NCBI RefSeq assembly: GCF_000723465.1
Contig: NZ_HF545616.1
Coordinates: 1,364,001-1,428,000, forward strand
DNA length: 64,000 nucleotides
DNA from: Ruminococcus bicirculans (ex Wegman et al. 2014)
GTDB taxonomy: Bacteria > Bacillota > Clostridia > Oscillospirales > Ruminococcaceae
Direction: 5' to 3'
This document shows, piece by piece, positions 1-8,067 of this stretch. Below the pieces are notes generated by a model. That model had not been told where the DNA came from, searched no databases, and was given only the letters and a program-made list of their open reading frames with translations. A program made the translations under genes and the position numbers. Numbering within the stretch: the stretch's first letter is position 1; each line of letters starts with the position of its first letter.

Positions 1-664
1 CATTTGTCATATTGTCAAGCATGATTATCTCAACGCCAAGTGTAAGAGCTTCTTTGAGTTCTTCAAGGTTTCCGACTTCAACTTCTATCTTGACAGTATG
101 CCCCATTTTTTCTCTGAGAGCGTTTACTGCGCCTGTCATGCTGCCATATGCGTCAAGGTGAGTGTCTTTTAGCATTGCGCAATCTGAAAGATTGTATCTG
201 TGGTTTTTTCCACCGCCTACTGTAACTGCATATTTCTGCAAAACTCTAAGACCTGGGAGCGTTTTTCTTGTATCCGCAACAGACGCCTTTGTACCCTTTA
301 CAAGCTCAACGCATCTGTTTGTTGCAGTTGCAACACCTGACATATGCTGAACGATATTCAGTGCCGTTCTTTCGCCTTTGAGCAAGGCTCTTGTTGAGCC
401 TGTTATTTTTGCGATAATGTCGCCTTTCTTGACCTTTTCACCGTCATGGATAAATATCTCACATTTAACATTGCTGTCAAGAAGCTGAAAAACTCTCATT
501 GCAACATCAATTCCACAAAGAACGCCTTCGTCCTTTGAAACATACTTTGCTGTAGAAACTGAATTTTCGTCAACAAGATAATCCGTCGTAACGTCTATAT
601 AGTTGATATCCTCCAGCAGAGCTGTTTTAATGATATCGTCGATCTGAAACTGCATTAATCTCAT
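1..664 (-). CDS. nadC: Nicotinate-nucleotide pyrophosphorylase NadC (3' end beyond window)
   Basis: This enzyme makes nicotinate mononucleotide from quinolinate and PRPP, the third step of de novo NAD synthesis. The frame reads leftward off the window edge, so only the first ~220 residues are visible. They include the family motifs VADTRKTLPGLR and KYAVTVGGGKNHRYNL (phosphoribosyl and quinolinate binding) and VEVGNLEELKEAL near the edge. I chose the ATG at 664 because it overlaps the nadB stop as ATGA and lies 7 bases after a GGAGG; an in-frame ATG at 655 is the alternative. The overlap implies translational coupling with nadB. Identity is secure from the motifs. Confidence 0.93.
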   Translation of the reverse strand, partial: MRLMQFQIDDIIKTALLEDINYIDVTTDYLVDENSVSTAKYVSKDEGVLCGIDVAMRVFQLLDSNVKCEIFIHDGEKVKKGDIIAKITGSTRALLKGERTALNIVQHMSGVATATNRCVELVKGTKASVADTRKTLPGLRVLQKYAVTVGGGKNHRYNLSDCAMLKDTHLDAYGSMTGAVNALREKMGHTVKIEVEVGNLEELKEALTLGVEIIMLDNMTN

Positions 665-2157
665 TTGTTTTCCTCCATTTTTTCTTTGGATTTGAGCTTT
701 TCGATAGCGTCCTTTAATACGATATAAGCGACAGTTGTAAGAGACCTTGCTTCAACATAATCTCTGTCTATTTTGAAATTACCGTCACAAAGGAAATTTT
801 TTAGCTTTGTGACTTCTTCAAGATCAGGCGGCAAAGCCTCCTTATCAGGGATAACGAAATATGCACGCTGCATTATATCTCTTATCTCTGTTCTTATGCC
901 CTGAGGAATGTGCGGGGCTTCATTGTCTATCTTGAAATCGTATGTTTCAAGGTCACCACTGTCAGAGTTTATCTTCTCATTGATGTCAGCCGCAGCACGT
1001 CTTGAAAATACCAAAGCTTCAAGTAGGGAATTGCTTGCAAGTCTGTTATTGCCGTGAACACCTGTATGTGAACATTCGCCGCAGGCATAAAGCCTATCAA
1101 TGTTAGTTCTTGCATATGTATCAACATTTATGCCGCCCATAAGGTAATGATGACAAGGGAAAATAGGTATCATATCCTTGGTCATGTCATAACCTGCTTC
1201 GAGAAGCTTTTCATTTATCATAGGAAATCTGTTTCTGACAAACTCAGGGTCTTTGTGAGTGATATCAAGATAGAATTTGTCAGAGCCTGTTTTCTTGGCT
1301 TCAGCCATGATCGCATGAGAAACAACATCTCTTGGCGCAAGCTCCAGACGATCGTCATAGTTTTGCATAAATCTTTCGCCGTTGCAGTTTTTAAGATAAG
1401 CTCCCTCGCCTCTGACAGATTCAGATATAAGGAAAGTTTCACGAGTGTGCTTGTTGTTAAAGCCTGTTGGGTGGAACTGGATATAGCTGAGGTTTTTTAT
1501 CTCTGCTCCAAGCTCATGAGCAATAGTTATGCCGTCGCCTGTTGCGATAGCGGAGTTTGTAGTGTATTCGTAAACTCTGCCTATTCCACCAGTTGCAAAA
1601 ATGGCGTATCTGCAATTATATGTCGTATATTCGTTGTCATTAGTCAGCACAAGAATGGAAAAACCTGTTTCGGTTTTCTTTGCGTTGCACATAACGGCAT
1701 TTTCGAGTATTTCAACATTATCTAGCTGTTGAACATTTCTTAGTAGAGTTGTTTCGATCTCCAGACCTGTGGTATCGGCATGATGAAAAATCCTGTTCAT
1801 ACCGTGTCCACCTTCGAGAGTGCGGTGATAAGATCCATCAGGACACTTATCAAAGTCAGCACCAAGCTCTATGAGTTTTTCAATGTCAATATAGGCTTCG
1901 TCAACAAGGACCTGAGTGGACTCAGGATCATTTTCAAATCCGCCTGCTACAAATGTATCATGTTTGTGATATTCAGGCGAGTCCTTTGGATTGTCATAAA
2001 CGCCTGCAATTCCACCCTGAGCAAGGGAAGAGTTACACAAGGTCAGCTCTCTTTTGGAAAGCACAAGTACATTTAAATCACGGGAAAGGTTAAGTGCCGC
2101 ATATAGACCTGCCGCACCGCAGCCAGCGATAATAACGTCATAATTTTTGTTGTTCAT
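661..2157 (-). CDS. nadB: L-aspartate oxidase NadB
   Basis: This flavoenzyme oxidises aspartate to iminoaspartate, the first step of de novo NAD synthesis. The 498-residue length is normal for the family. The N-terminus carries the FAD Rossmann motif IIAGCGAAGLYAALNL, followed by SLAQGGIAGVY and the substrate-loop motif EGGHGMNRIFHHADTTG. The helical C-terminal domain ends with the typical EARSLTTVAYIVL segment. The ATG at 2157 follows AAAGAGGTTACAAAT, giving a good ribosome site. nadC follows with a 4-base overlap. nadA, usually in the same operon, is not visible and may lie beyond the left edge. Anaerobes use fumarate as the likely electron acceptor, which is family knowledge. Confidence 0.95.
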   Translation of the reverse strand: MNNKNYDVIIAGCGAAGLYAALNLSRDLNVLVLSKRELTLCNSSLAQGGIAGVYDNPKDSPEYHKHDTFVAGGFENDPESTQVLVDEAYIDIEKLIELGADFDKCPDGSYHRTLEGGHGMNRIFHHADTTGLEIETTLLRNVQQLDNVEILENAVMCNAKKTETGFSILVLTNDNEYTTYNCRYAIFATGGIGRVYEYTTNSAIATGDGITIAHELGAEIKNLSYIQFHPTGFNNKHTRETFLISESVRGEGAYLKNCNGERFMQNYDDRLELAPRDVVSHAIMAEAKKTGSDKFYLDITHKDPEFVRNRFPMINEKLLEAGYDMTKDMIPIFPCHHYLMGGINVDTYARTNIDRLYACGECSHTGVHGNNRLASNSLLEALVFSRRAAADINEKINSDSGDLETYDFKIDNEAPHIPQGIRTEIRDIMQRAYFVIPDKEALPPDLEEVTKLKNFLCDGNFKIDRDYVEARSLTTVAYIVLKDAIEKLKSKEKMEENK

Positions 2158-2245
2158 ATTTGTAACCTCTTTGTATGGCGGAGTGTCGCCAAGTGTTATG
2201 TAAAATCACACCAGATATTGCTCTGAAATAATTTATACTTATTCT

Positions 2246-2274
2246 ATTATACCATATATTTTTTTCTTTTTCAA
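2246..2274 (-). promoter_or_regulatory. Sigma-A promoter for nadB-nadC
   Basis: Read on the minus strand there is a -35 TTGAAA (2269-2274) and a perfect -10 TATAAT (2246-2251) separated by 17 bases, about 90 bases upstream of the nadB ATG. The leader between them contains a small inverted repeat GGCG-N6-CGCC and a direct repeat of ACACT near 2180-2200. A NAD-responsive operator could sit there, but I see no recognisable NiaR box. Confidence 0.8.
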
Positions 2275-2328
2275 CTGTTATTTGAATATATAATACACAT
2301 ACCTTACATTATTTTAAGTGCAACTTAA

Positions 2329-2369
2329 CAAAAAAATGACTGCCTGCTCCCTAAAGGGAACAAGCAGTC
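2329..2369 (-). terminator. Intrinsic terminator of adhE
   Basis: On the minus strand a hairpin with arms GACTGC and GCAGTC plus an inner GGGAACA/TGCTCCC pairing is followed by a run of seven U residues (2330-2336). It lies about 70 bases after the adhE stop codon, which suits termination of the leftward adhE transcript. Confidence 0.85.
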
Positions 2370-2437
2370 GGAGGTTTATTATAGATCAACTAATAATCAA
2401 ATATTAGTCACTCTGCAAATTGCTTTGTCAGCAAAGA

Positions 2438-5056
2438 TTATTTGCCGTAGTAAGCCTTGAGGTACATTTCCTTCAGCTCGCTCATCAGTGGGTATCTTGG
2501 GTTAGCACCTGTGCACTGGTCATCAAATGCGTCCTCAACCATGTTGTCGAGAGTGTCAAGGAAGTGCTTCTCGTCTACGCCGTAATCAGCGATAGTCTTC
2601 TTGATACCAACTCTTTCCTTAAGAGCCTCGATAGCGTCGATGAACTTGTTGAGTGTATCCTCATCGTTCTTACCAACGATACCAAGTGAATGTGCACACT
2701 CGCAGTATCTCTCAAGAGTATGTGGATACTGATACTGTGAGAAAGTACCCATCTTTCTAGGTGTTGGGTCAGCGTTGTATCTCATTACCATTGTGATAAG
2801 GAGAGCGTTAGCAATGCCGTGTGGCAGGTGATGATAAGCACCGAGCTTATGAGCCATTGAGTGGCAAACACCGAGGAATGCGTTAGCGAATGCCATACCA
2901 GCCATTGTAGATGCTGTAGCCATTTCCTCACGAGCCTTAACGTCTGTCTGACCGTTGTCATATGCACCTGGCAGATACTTGAAGATAAGTTTCATAGCTC
3001 TAAGTGCAAGACCGTCAGTGTAATCTGTAGCCATTACAGATGCATAAGCCTCAAGAGCGTGTGTCAGAGCGTCGATACCTGATGCAGAAGTCAGACCTCT
3101 TGGAGCAGACATCATCATATCTGTATCAACGATAGCCATGTTAGGCATGAGCTGGTAGTCAGCCAGAGGATACTTAGTACCTGTCTTTTCATCAGTGATA
3201 ACTGCGAAAGGTGTTACCTCAGAACCTGTACCAGAAGATGTTGGGATAGCAATGAAGTATGCCTTCTCACCCATCTTAGGGAATGTGTAAACTCTCTTAC
3301 GGATATCGATATATCTCATAGCCATATCGAAGAAGTCAGCGTCTGGATGCTCGTAAAGAACCCACATGATCTTACCAGCGTCCATTGCAGAACCACCGCC
3401 GATAGCGATAATTGTGTCAGGCTCGAAAGCTCTCAACTGAGCAACACCCTCAAGTGCACAAGCAAGTGTTGGGTCTGGAGCAACATCGAAGAATGTTTCG
3501 TGGAGAATACCCATTTCATCGAGTTTATCTGTGATAGCCTTTGTATAACCATTCTTATAAAGGAACTGGTCTGTTACGATGAATGCCTTTTTCTTGCCCA
3601 TAACAGTCTTCAACTCGTCAAGAGCAACAGGGAGACAACCCTTCTTGAAGTATACCTTTTCAGGTGCTCTGAACCAAAGCATATTCTCTCTCCTCTCAAC
3701 GACTGTCTTAATGTTCAGCAGGTGCTTAACGCCAACGTTCTCAGAAACTGAGTTGCCGCCCCATGAACCGCAGCCGAGTGTGAGGGAAGGAGCAAAGTCA
3801 AAGTTGTAGAGGTCACCGATACCACCGAGTGAAGAAGGTGTGTTTACGATAAGACGGCAAGTCTTCATTCTTGCAGCGAACTTATTGAGCTTTTCTCTCT
3901 CGTTTATGTTATCTACCCAAAGAACTGAAGTATGACCAAGACCGCCGTTGTTTACGAGAAGTGCCTCTGCGATGTCAAGAGCGTCGTCAAAGTTCTTTGA
4001 CTTGTACATACCAAGGATAGTTGTGAGCTTTTCGTGACCGAAAGCCTCTTCAGGAGCTGTGCTTGTAGCCTCGCCGATGAGTACCTTTGTATCCTCTGGA
4101 ACTTCAAAGCCAGCCATTTTAGCGATAGTTACAGGACGCTGACCAACGATCTTAGCATTAAGAGCACCGTTGATGAGCATTGTCTTTCTTATCTTGTCAG
4201 CCTCTTCATCGTTGAGGAAGTAGCAACCTCTCTTGATGAATTCCTTCTTAACATCGTTGTAAACTGTCTTATCAGCGATAACTGTCTGCTCTGTAGCACA
4301 AATCATACCGTTATCAAATGTCTTAGAATGAATGATAGAGTTTACAGCGTTTACGATATCAGCAGAAGAATCGATGATAGCTGATGCGTTACCGGCGCCA
4401 ACACCGAGAGCTGGTGTACCAGATGAGTAAGCAGCCTTTACCATTCCAGGACCGCCTGTAGCGAGGATTGTGTCAGACTCTCTCATTATCATATTTGTGA
4501 GTTCAAGAGAAGGAACATCGATCCAACCGATGATACCCTTTGGAGCACCTGCTGCAACAGCTGCATCATAAACGATCTTAGCAGCAGCAATAGTTGACTT
4601 CTTTGCTCTTGGGTGTGGTGAGATTATGATACCATTTCTTGTCTTAAGACAGATAAGTGTCTTGAATATAGCAGTAGAAGTTGGGTTTGTTGTTGGGATA
4701 ACAGCAGCGATAAGACCGATAGGCTCGTAAATTCTCATTGTGCCGTAAGCCTTATTTTCCTCAAAAACACCACAAGTCTGAACATTCTTGTACTTATTGT
4801 AGATGTGCTCAGCAGCATAGTTGTTCTTGATAACCTTGTCTTCAACGATACCCATGCCTGTTTCCTCAACAGCCATCTTTGCAAGTGGGATTCTTGCCTT
4901 GTTAGCAGCGATAGCAGCAGCCTTGAAAATCTTATCTACCTGCTCCTGTGTGTAGGTAGCGAAGATTGCCTGCGCAGCTCTTACTTCAGCGATCTTAGCA
5001 GTCAGAGCTTCCTCCGTATCGACGATACCGACTGTTTTAGCTTCACTCTTTGCCAT
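2438..5056 (-). CDS. adhE: Bifunctional acetaldehyde-CoA/alcohol dehydrogenase AdhE
   Basis: AdhE reduces acetyl-CoA to acetaldehyde and then to ethanol, regenerating NAD+ during fermentation. The 872-residue protein has an N-terminal aldehyde dehydrogenase half, with the catalytic cysteine in GMICATEQTV about a quarter of the way in, and a C-terminal iron-dependent alcohol dehydrogenase half. The latter shows GGGSAMDAGK (NAD binding) and the iron-ligand region HSMAHKLGAYHHLPHG. The ATG at 5056 is preferred over an upstream TTG at 5071 because GGAGG sits 8 bases before it and overlaps the TTG. The gene is monocistronic with its own promoter and terminator. A candidate Rex site overlaps the promoter, which fits NADH-controlled expression. 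AdhE is known to form spirosome filaments in relatives. Confidence 0.97.
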   Translation of the reverse strand: MAKSEAKTVGIVDTEEALTAKIAEVRAAQAIFATYTQEQVDKIFKAAAIAANKARIPLAKMAVEETGMGIVEDKVIKNNYAAEHIYNKYKNVQTCGVFEENKAYGTMRIYEPIGLIAAVIPTTNPTSTAIFKTLICLKTRNGIIISPHPRAKKSTIAAAKIVYDAAVAAGAPKGIIGWIDVPSLELTNMIMRESDTILATGGPGMVKAAYSSGTPALGVGAGNASAIIDSSADIVNAVNSIIHSKTFDNGMICATEQTVIADKTVYNDVKKEFIKRGCYFLNDEEADKIRKTMLINGALNAKIVGQRPVTIAKMAGFEVPEDTKVLIGEATSTAPEEAFGHEKLTTILGMYKSKNFDDALDIAEALLVNNGGLGHTSVLWVDNINEREKLNKFAARMKTCRLIVNTPSSLGGIGDLYNFDFAPSLTLGCGSWGGNSVSENVGVKHLLNIKTVVERRENMLWFRAPEKVYFKKGCLPVALDELKTVMGKKKAFIVTDQFLYKNGYTKAITDKLDEMGILHETFFDVAPDPTLACALEGVAQLRAFEPDTIIAIGGGSAMDAGKIMWVLYEHPDADFFDMAMRYIDIRKRVYTFPKMGEKAYFIAIPTSSGTGSEVTPFAVITDEKTGTKYPLADYQLMPNMAIVDTDMMMSAPRGLTSASGIDALTHALEAYASVMATDYTDGLALRAMKLIFKYLPGAYDNGQTDVKAREEMATASTMAGMAFANAFLGVCHSMAHKLGAYHHLPHGIANALLITMVMRYNADPTPRKMGTFSQYQYPHTLERYCECAHSLGIVGKNDEDTLNKFIDAIEALKERVGIKKTIADYGVDEKHFLDTLDNMVEDAFDDQCTGANPRYPLMSELKEMYLKAYYGK

Positions 5057-5129
5057 AAAATAAACCTCCAATAAATTAATTATTGTTTTTTACTCTTGAT
5101 AACCCCCGCTCGGGTTTTATCTTAGTTAT

Positions 5130-5158
5130 ATTATATACGATTGTTATTTTTTTGTCAA
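5130..5158 (-). promoter_or_regulatory. Sigma-A promoter for adhE
   Basis: On the minus strand a perfect -35 TTGACA (5153-5158) and perfect -10 TATAAT (5130-5135) are separated by 17 bases. The start would be about 65-70 bases upstream of the adhE ATG. The leader holds a short GC-rich hairpin, AACCC/GGGTT, at 5101-5116. Confidence 0.88.
5141..5158 (-). promoter_or_regulatory. Candidate Rex operator over the adhE -35
   Basis: The plus strand reads TTGTTATTTTTTTGTCAA. It matches 11 of the 14 defined positions of the published Rex pattern TTGTTAANNNNTTAACAA. It covers the -35 hexamer and most of the spacer, so bound Rex would block polymerase. A nearly identical word occurs in front of rex itself (7857-7874). 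Rex control of adhE is well established in Clostridia, but this site is an inference from sequence. Confidence 0.6.
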
Positions 5159-5384
5159 TCTTATAAAGTTACAGCTTTTTTGATATTTTACGTCACTTTA
5201 TTATGCAATATACATAAATATTGAACATTGTTTTATGATAGATTAACAATTCATGACCGTCAAATTGCACAATAATAATCAGATTGATAAAAATTTATCA
5301 TATATGCTGTCTGGAAAAAGATTAATAAATATAAGACAAAAACTAAACAAAAATAAAACAGTTGTGAAAATAACGAAAAAGTGC

Positions 5385-5412
5385 TTGACATTTAGAAAAT
5401 CTGTAGTATAAT
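5385..5412 (+). promoter_or_regulatory. Promoter for the kinase-fold gene
   Basis: A perfect -35 TTGACA (5385-5390) and perfect -10 TATAAT (5407-5412) are separated by 16 bases. The resulting 5' leader is about 125 bases and has no obvious riboswitch or long hairpin. Confidence 0.8.
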
Positions 5413-5545
5413 ATAGACATAACAGAGATACATAGAAAGCATGGAGATGTAAAGGTAATTTTACACAATAAGGCTGTTGAAAAATCGATGTATACTCTGA
5501 AACTCGACTTAATACCATATTTTAAAATAAAAGGAGATATGACTT

Positions 5546-6304
5546 ATGAAACTTGATAACTTTGTAGCATCCAGCGACATCTATGATGTTTATGAATCTG
5601 ATGGAATGGCAGTCAGGATCTATAAGAAGCCTGAATACAAGGAAAAGTGTCTGTATGCGGCTCTTACACACGCAAGAGTTGAAACAACACTTGGCAATTC
5701 CTTTATAAAGATGCCTGTTCTTCACGAGGTTTCCGTTATTGACGGCAAATGGGCTATTACAATGGACTTTATAAAAGGTAAGACTCTTCAGCAGCTTATG
5801 GACGAAAATCCAGACAAGAAAGACACATATCTTAACCAGTTTATCGACATTCAGTGCGAGATACACGCTCAGTATATGCCACTTCTTTCAAAGCTGAAAG
5901 ATAAGATGGCAAGACAGATCAAGACTCTTGGTCAGATCGATGAGATAAAGAAGTATGAGCTTCTCACAAGACTTGATTCAATGCCAAAGCACATCAAGCT
6001 TTGCCATGGTAACTTTGAGCCAAAGAACGTTATCATTAATGACGAAGGTACTTATGTTATCAATTGGGGTTCTGCTAGACAAGGCAATGCTTCTGCTGAC
6101 GTTGCAAGAACATACCTGCTGTTCTGCCTTAACAATCCTGATCTTGCTGAGGCTTATCTTGATAAGTATTGCGTAAAGAGCGGAACATCTAAGCAGTATG
6201 TACAGGCTTGGTTGCCGATCGTTGCAGCAGCACAGCTCATTAAGGGCAAACCAGAGGAGAAGGATCTGCTCATGAAGTGGATCGACGTTGTAGATTACGA
6301 TTAG
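5546..6304 (+). CDS. Aminoglycoside-phosphotransferase-fold protein, predicted pseudokinase
   Basis: The 252-residue cytosolic protein has the APH/choline-kinase fold layout: an N-terminal lobe with VRIYKKPEYKEK, a hinge ITMDFIKGKTLQQL, a helical region and a catalytic-loop segment. In active members the loop reads HGDxxxxN and the metal site reads I/L-D-W. Here the codons at 6005-6013 and 6062-6067 spell H154-G155-N156 and N173-W174, so both essential aspartates are asparagine. The flanking family motif ASADVARTYLL is intact and the reading frame is full length. It therefore looks like a maintained, catalytically dead paralogue. It is monocistronic with a strong promoter and terminator. The substrate or partner is unknown. 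Confidence 0.8.
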   Translation: MKLDNFVASSDIYDVYESDGMAVRIYKKPEYKEKCLYAALTHARVETTLGNSFIKMPVLHEVSVIDGKWAITMDFIKGKTLQQLMDENPDKKDTYLNQFIDIQCEIHAQYMPLLSKLKDKMARQIKTLGQIDEIKKYELLTRLDSMPKHIKLCHGNFEPKNVIINDEGTYVINWGSARQGNASADVARTYLLFCLNNPDLAEAYLDKYCVKSGTSKQYVQAWLPIVAAAQLIKGKPEEKDLLMKWIDVVDYD

Positions 6305-6366
6305 TCTTTTCGTCAGGTTGTAACAAATTTGTAACCTCTTATTGTGCAAATAGCTAAAAAATGATT

Positions 6367-6404
6367 TATCCCGATTATGAGTTTCGTCATAATCGGGATA
6401 TTTT
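6367..6404 (+). terminator. Strong intrinsic terminator after the kinase-fold gene
   Basis: A perfect 14-bp stem (6367-6380 with 6387-6400, arm TATCCCGATTATGA) with a 6-base loop is followed by ATTTTGTT. It sits about 60 bases after the stop codon at 6304. Confidence 0.85.
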
Positions 6405-6425
6405 GTTACAATTCTTTATAATCCC

Positions 6426-6454
6426 TTTACAGAGTAATTTTCATGTGATATAAT
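6426..6454 (+). promoter_or_regulatory. Promoter for the lipoprotein gene
   Basis: The -35 TTTACA (6426-6431) and perfect -10 TATAAT (6449-6454) are 17 bases apart. They lie just behind the preceding terminator and about 50 bases before the lipoprotein ribosome site. Confidence 0.75.
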
Positions 6455-6515
6455 GTGAAACTGTTGAAATATGACATAATGATTTAGGACTACAGAGGTT
6501 ATTCGGAGGATCAAT

Positions 6516-7106
6516 ATGAAAAAGCTAATGATAGCTGTTGCTATAGTTTGCACTATGTTTGCTTTCCCGGCTTGTGGAAAAAATGCTGATAATAAAACAG
6601 AAAATAATGTTAATCTTACAAATAATGACGTAACGACAGCTCAGACAGAGGTTACTGATGAAGTGCCAGACGAAACTACTTCACTCCCTGACAGAAGCAC
6701 TCTTGAAAAGATACCAGATGAGGCTGTTGATTCGTTTAATCAGGTCGTAGATGTCTGCAAGGAGATATATCCTTTGGCTGAAAAAACAAAAAGGCTTTAT
6801 GGTTATACAGGCACTAAGACTGTGAACAAAAAGAATTGTTACATTTTTGTTATATATGATAAAAATGACGATGTGTTGACAAAGGTGGCAACTGTCGCTG
6901 CCGAGGTCGCATCAGATAAGCTTTACGTTCTTGATGATGAAACAGGAAGTGCTGAAAAAATCAATACCGAGGATGTTAAAACTCAATCTACAGAGTCATG
7001 GGCAGATCAAGTAACTGAGTCTTTTGCTGAATACTATCAGAGCAAAGAGGTTAATGACCATCTTGCTGCAGTTGTTGAAACAGCCGCGGTTAAAACAGTT
7101 CGCTAA
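6516..7106 (+). CDS. Small exported lipoprotein of unknown function
   Basis: The 196-residue protein begins with a lipoprotein signal peptide ending in the lipobox FPAC, so the mature chain would be anchored at Cys20 outside the membrane. A Thr/Asn/Asp-rich linker of about 40 residues follows, then a compact domain with KTVNKKNCYIFVIYDKNDDV and an acidic helical end. I recognise no family. GGAGG lies 6 bases before the ATG. It is monocistronic, with its own promoter and a terminator shared with the convergent rex gene. Confidence 0.8.
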   Translation: MKKLMIAVAIVCTMFAFPACGKNADNKTENNVNLTNNDVTTAQTEVTDEVPDETTSLPDRSTLEKIPDEAVDSFNQVVDVCKEIYPLAEKTKRLYGYTGTKTVNKKNCYIFVIYDKNDDVLTKVATVAAEVASDKLYVLDDETGSAEKINTEDVKTQSTESWADQVTESFAEYYQSKEVNDHLAAVVETAAVKTVR

Positions 7107-7122
7107 TACTTTATATAAAAAA

Positions 7123-7157
7123 TCACACCAGAGAATTTTCTGGTGTGAATTTTTTTT
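7123..7157. terminator. Bidirectional terminator between lipoprotein gene and rex
   Basis: A perfect 10-bp stem (TCACACCAGA at 7123-7132 with its complement at 7139-7148) has A residues on the left and a T run on the right. It can end transcripts from both convergent genes. Confidence 0.85.
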
Positions 7158-7824
7158 ATTCGATCTCTTCGCTGTTGTCAGTGTCAGTGCTTGTGATGAT
7201 ATTTGTTGCATATGTAAGTGTAAGCAGGCTGTCACCTAAATGGACATTTTCCACAACTATGTTTTCATAGTCGATGCTAAGATCATAATGTGAAAAATTC
7301 CAGAACGCTTTCAGACCAAGATTTACAAGCTGGTCTGCAATAGCCTGAGTGTTTGCCTTCGGTATACAAAGCACAGCTACAACAGGGGAGTTTGCTTCGC
7401 AAAAGCTTTCTATATCATTAGTGTGACGAATCGGTATGTTTCCTACCACTTCACCAGTGAGCTTAGGGTTTATATCAAATATGCCAATGAGATTGCAACC
7501 CCTTGTTTCAAAGTTAATATGTGTGGCGATAGCTTTACCAAGGTTTCCTGCACCGATAAGTATGGTCTTGAAATGCTTGTCTACTCCGAGTATCTTGCCT
7601 ATTTCCATTCTAAGCTCGTCAACGTGATAGCCATATCCCTGCTGACCGAATCCTCCAAAGCAGTTAAGGTCTTGTCTTATTTGTGAAGCCGTGAGCTTCA
7701 TTCTCTCTGAAAGCTCCCTTGAAGATATTCTTTCAAGTCCTTCTTTTTGAAGCTCACCTAAAAATCTATAATAACGTGGCAGTCGTTTTATTACTGATGC
7801 GGATATCGAACCGTCTTTAGACAT
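7156..7824 (-). CDS. rex: Redox-sensing transcriptional repressor Rex
   Basis: Rex represses fermentation genes until the NADH/NAD+ ratio rises. The 222-residue protein has an N-terminal winged helix (ISASVIKRLPRYYRFLGEL and SSRELSERMKLTASQIRQDL). The Rossmann NADH domain shows ILIGAGNLGKAIATH, and the C-terminal swapped helix is present. The ATG at 7824 begins the canonical MSKDGSISASVIKRLP start and follows AAAGGAA; longer in-frame starts up to 7965 run through the promoter and are rejected. Its own promoter region carries a Rex-like site, suggesting autoregulation. adhE nearby is a likely target. Confidence 0.95.
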   Translation of the reverse strand: MSKDGSISASVIKRLPRYYRFLGELQKEGLERISSRELSERMKLTASQIRQDLNCFGGFGQQGYGYHVDELRMEIGKILGVDKHFKTILIGAGNLGKAIATHINFETRGCNLIGIFDINPKLTGEVVGNIPIRHTNDIESFCEANSPVVAVLCIPKANTQAIADQLVNLGLKAFWNFSHYDLSIDYENIVVENVHLGDSLLTLTYATNIITSTDTDNSEEIE

Positions 7825-7856
7825 ATATTTACACTTTCCTTTACTAATAAACATGA

Positions 7857-7874
7857 TTGATAAATAAATAACAA
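7857..7874 (-). promoter_or_regulatory. Candidate Rex operator in the rex leader
   Basis: On the minus strand the site reads TTGTTATTTATTTATCAA and matches 12 of 14 defined positions of the Rex consensus. It differs from the adhE site at only two positions. It falls roughly +5 to +22 from the predicted start, a roadblock position consistent with negative autoregulation. Confidence 0.6.
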
Positions 7875-7885
7875 TATCACATAAT

Positions 7886-7914
7886 ATAATAGCACTAATC
7901 TTTTCTTTTGTCAA
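7886..7914 (-). promoter_or_regulatory. Promoter for rex
   Basis: On the minus strand a perfect -35 TTGACA (7909-7914) is 17 bases from a -10 TATTAT (7886-7891). The leader to the rex ATG is about 55 bases. Confidence 0.75.
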
Positions 7915-7929
7915 GGACTTGTAAACTCT

Positions 7930-7953
7930 GGCTATTTCAACTTCCGTGTTGAT
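7930..7953 (+). repeat. 24-bp exact inverted repeat, left copy
   Basis: This 24-mer is the exact reverse complement of 15746-15769. Its centre is an imperfect palindrome: TTCAAC, a 6-base spacer TTCCGT, then GTTGAT. It sits just upstream of the rex -35 and marks the left edge of the accessory cassette. The left flank here is TAAACTCT. On the strand where the right copy reads the same way, the matching flank is AGAGTTTA, its reverse complement. Confidence 0.85.
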
Positions 7954-8067
7954 GTTAACAAACATTTCACAATCAACAAGATTTTACTTCTACAAAACAT
8001 CCCCCTTGAATTTATACATAAATAATGTTATACTTGATACATTATAAAGTATATAGGATGTGATGAA

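Noticed and set aside
1147-1725. A 192-codon open frame opposite nadB
   Set aside because: It lies wholly inside nadB on the other strand, has no ribosome site or family motif, and nadB is certain.
3347-4384. Several 75-135 codon open frames opposite adhE
   Set aside because: They are antisense shadows of a strongly coding gene with biased codons; none has a ribosome site.
5057-5071. A TTG start giving AdhE five extra residues
   Set aside because: The TTG overlaps the ribosome site of the normal ATG at 5056.
7824-7965. A longer Rex protein starting at 7965
   Set aside because: The extension covers the predicted rex promoter, the Rex-like operator and part of the 24-bp repeat, and does not match the normal N-terminus.
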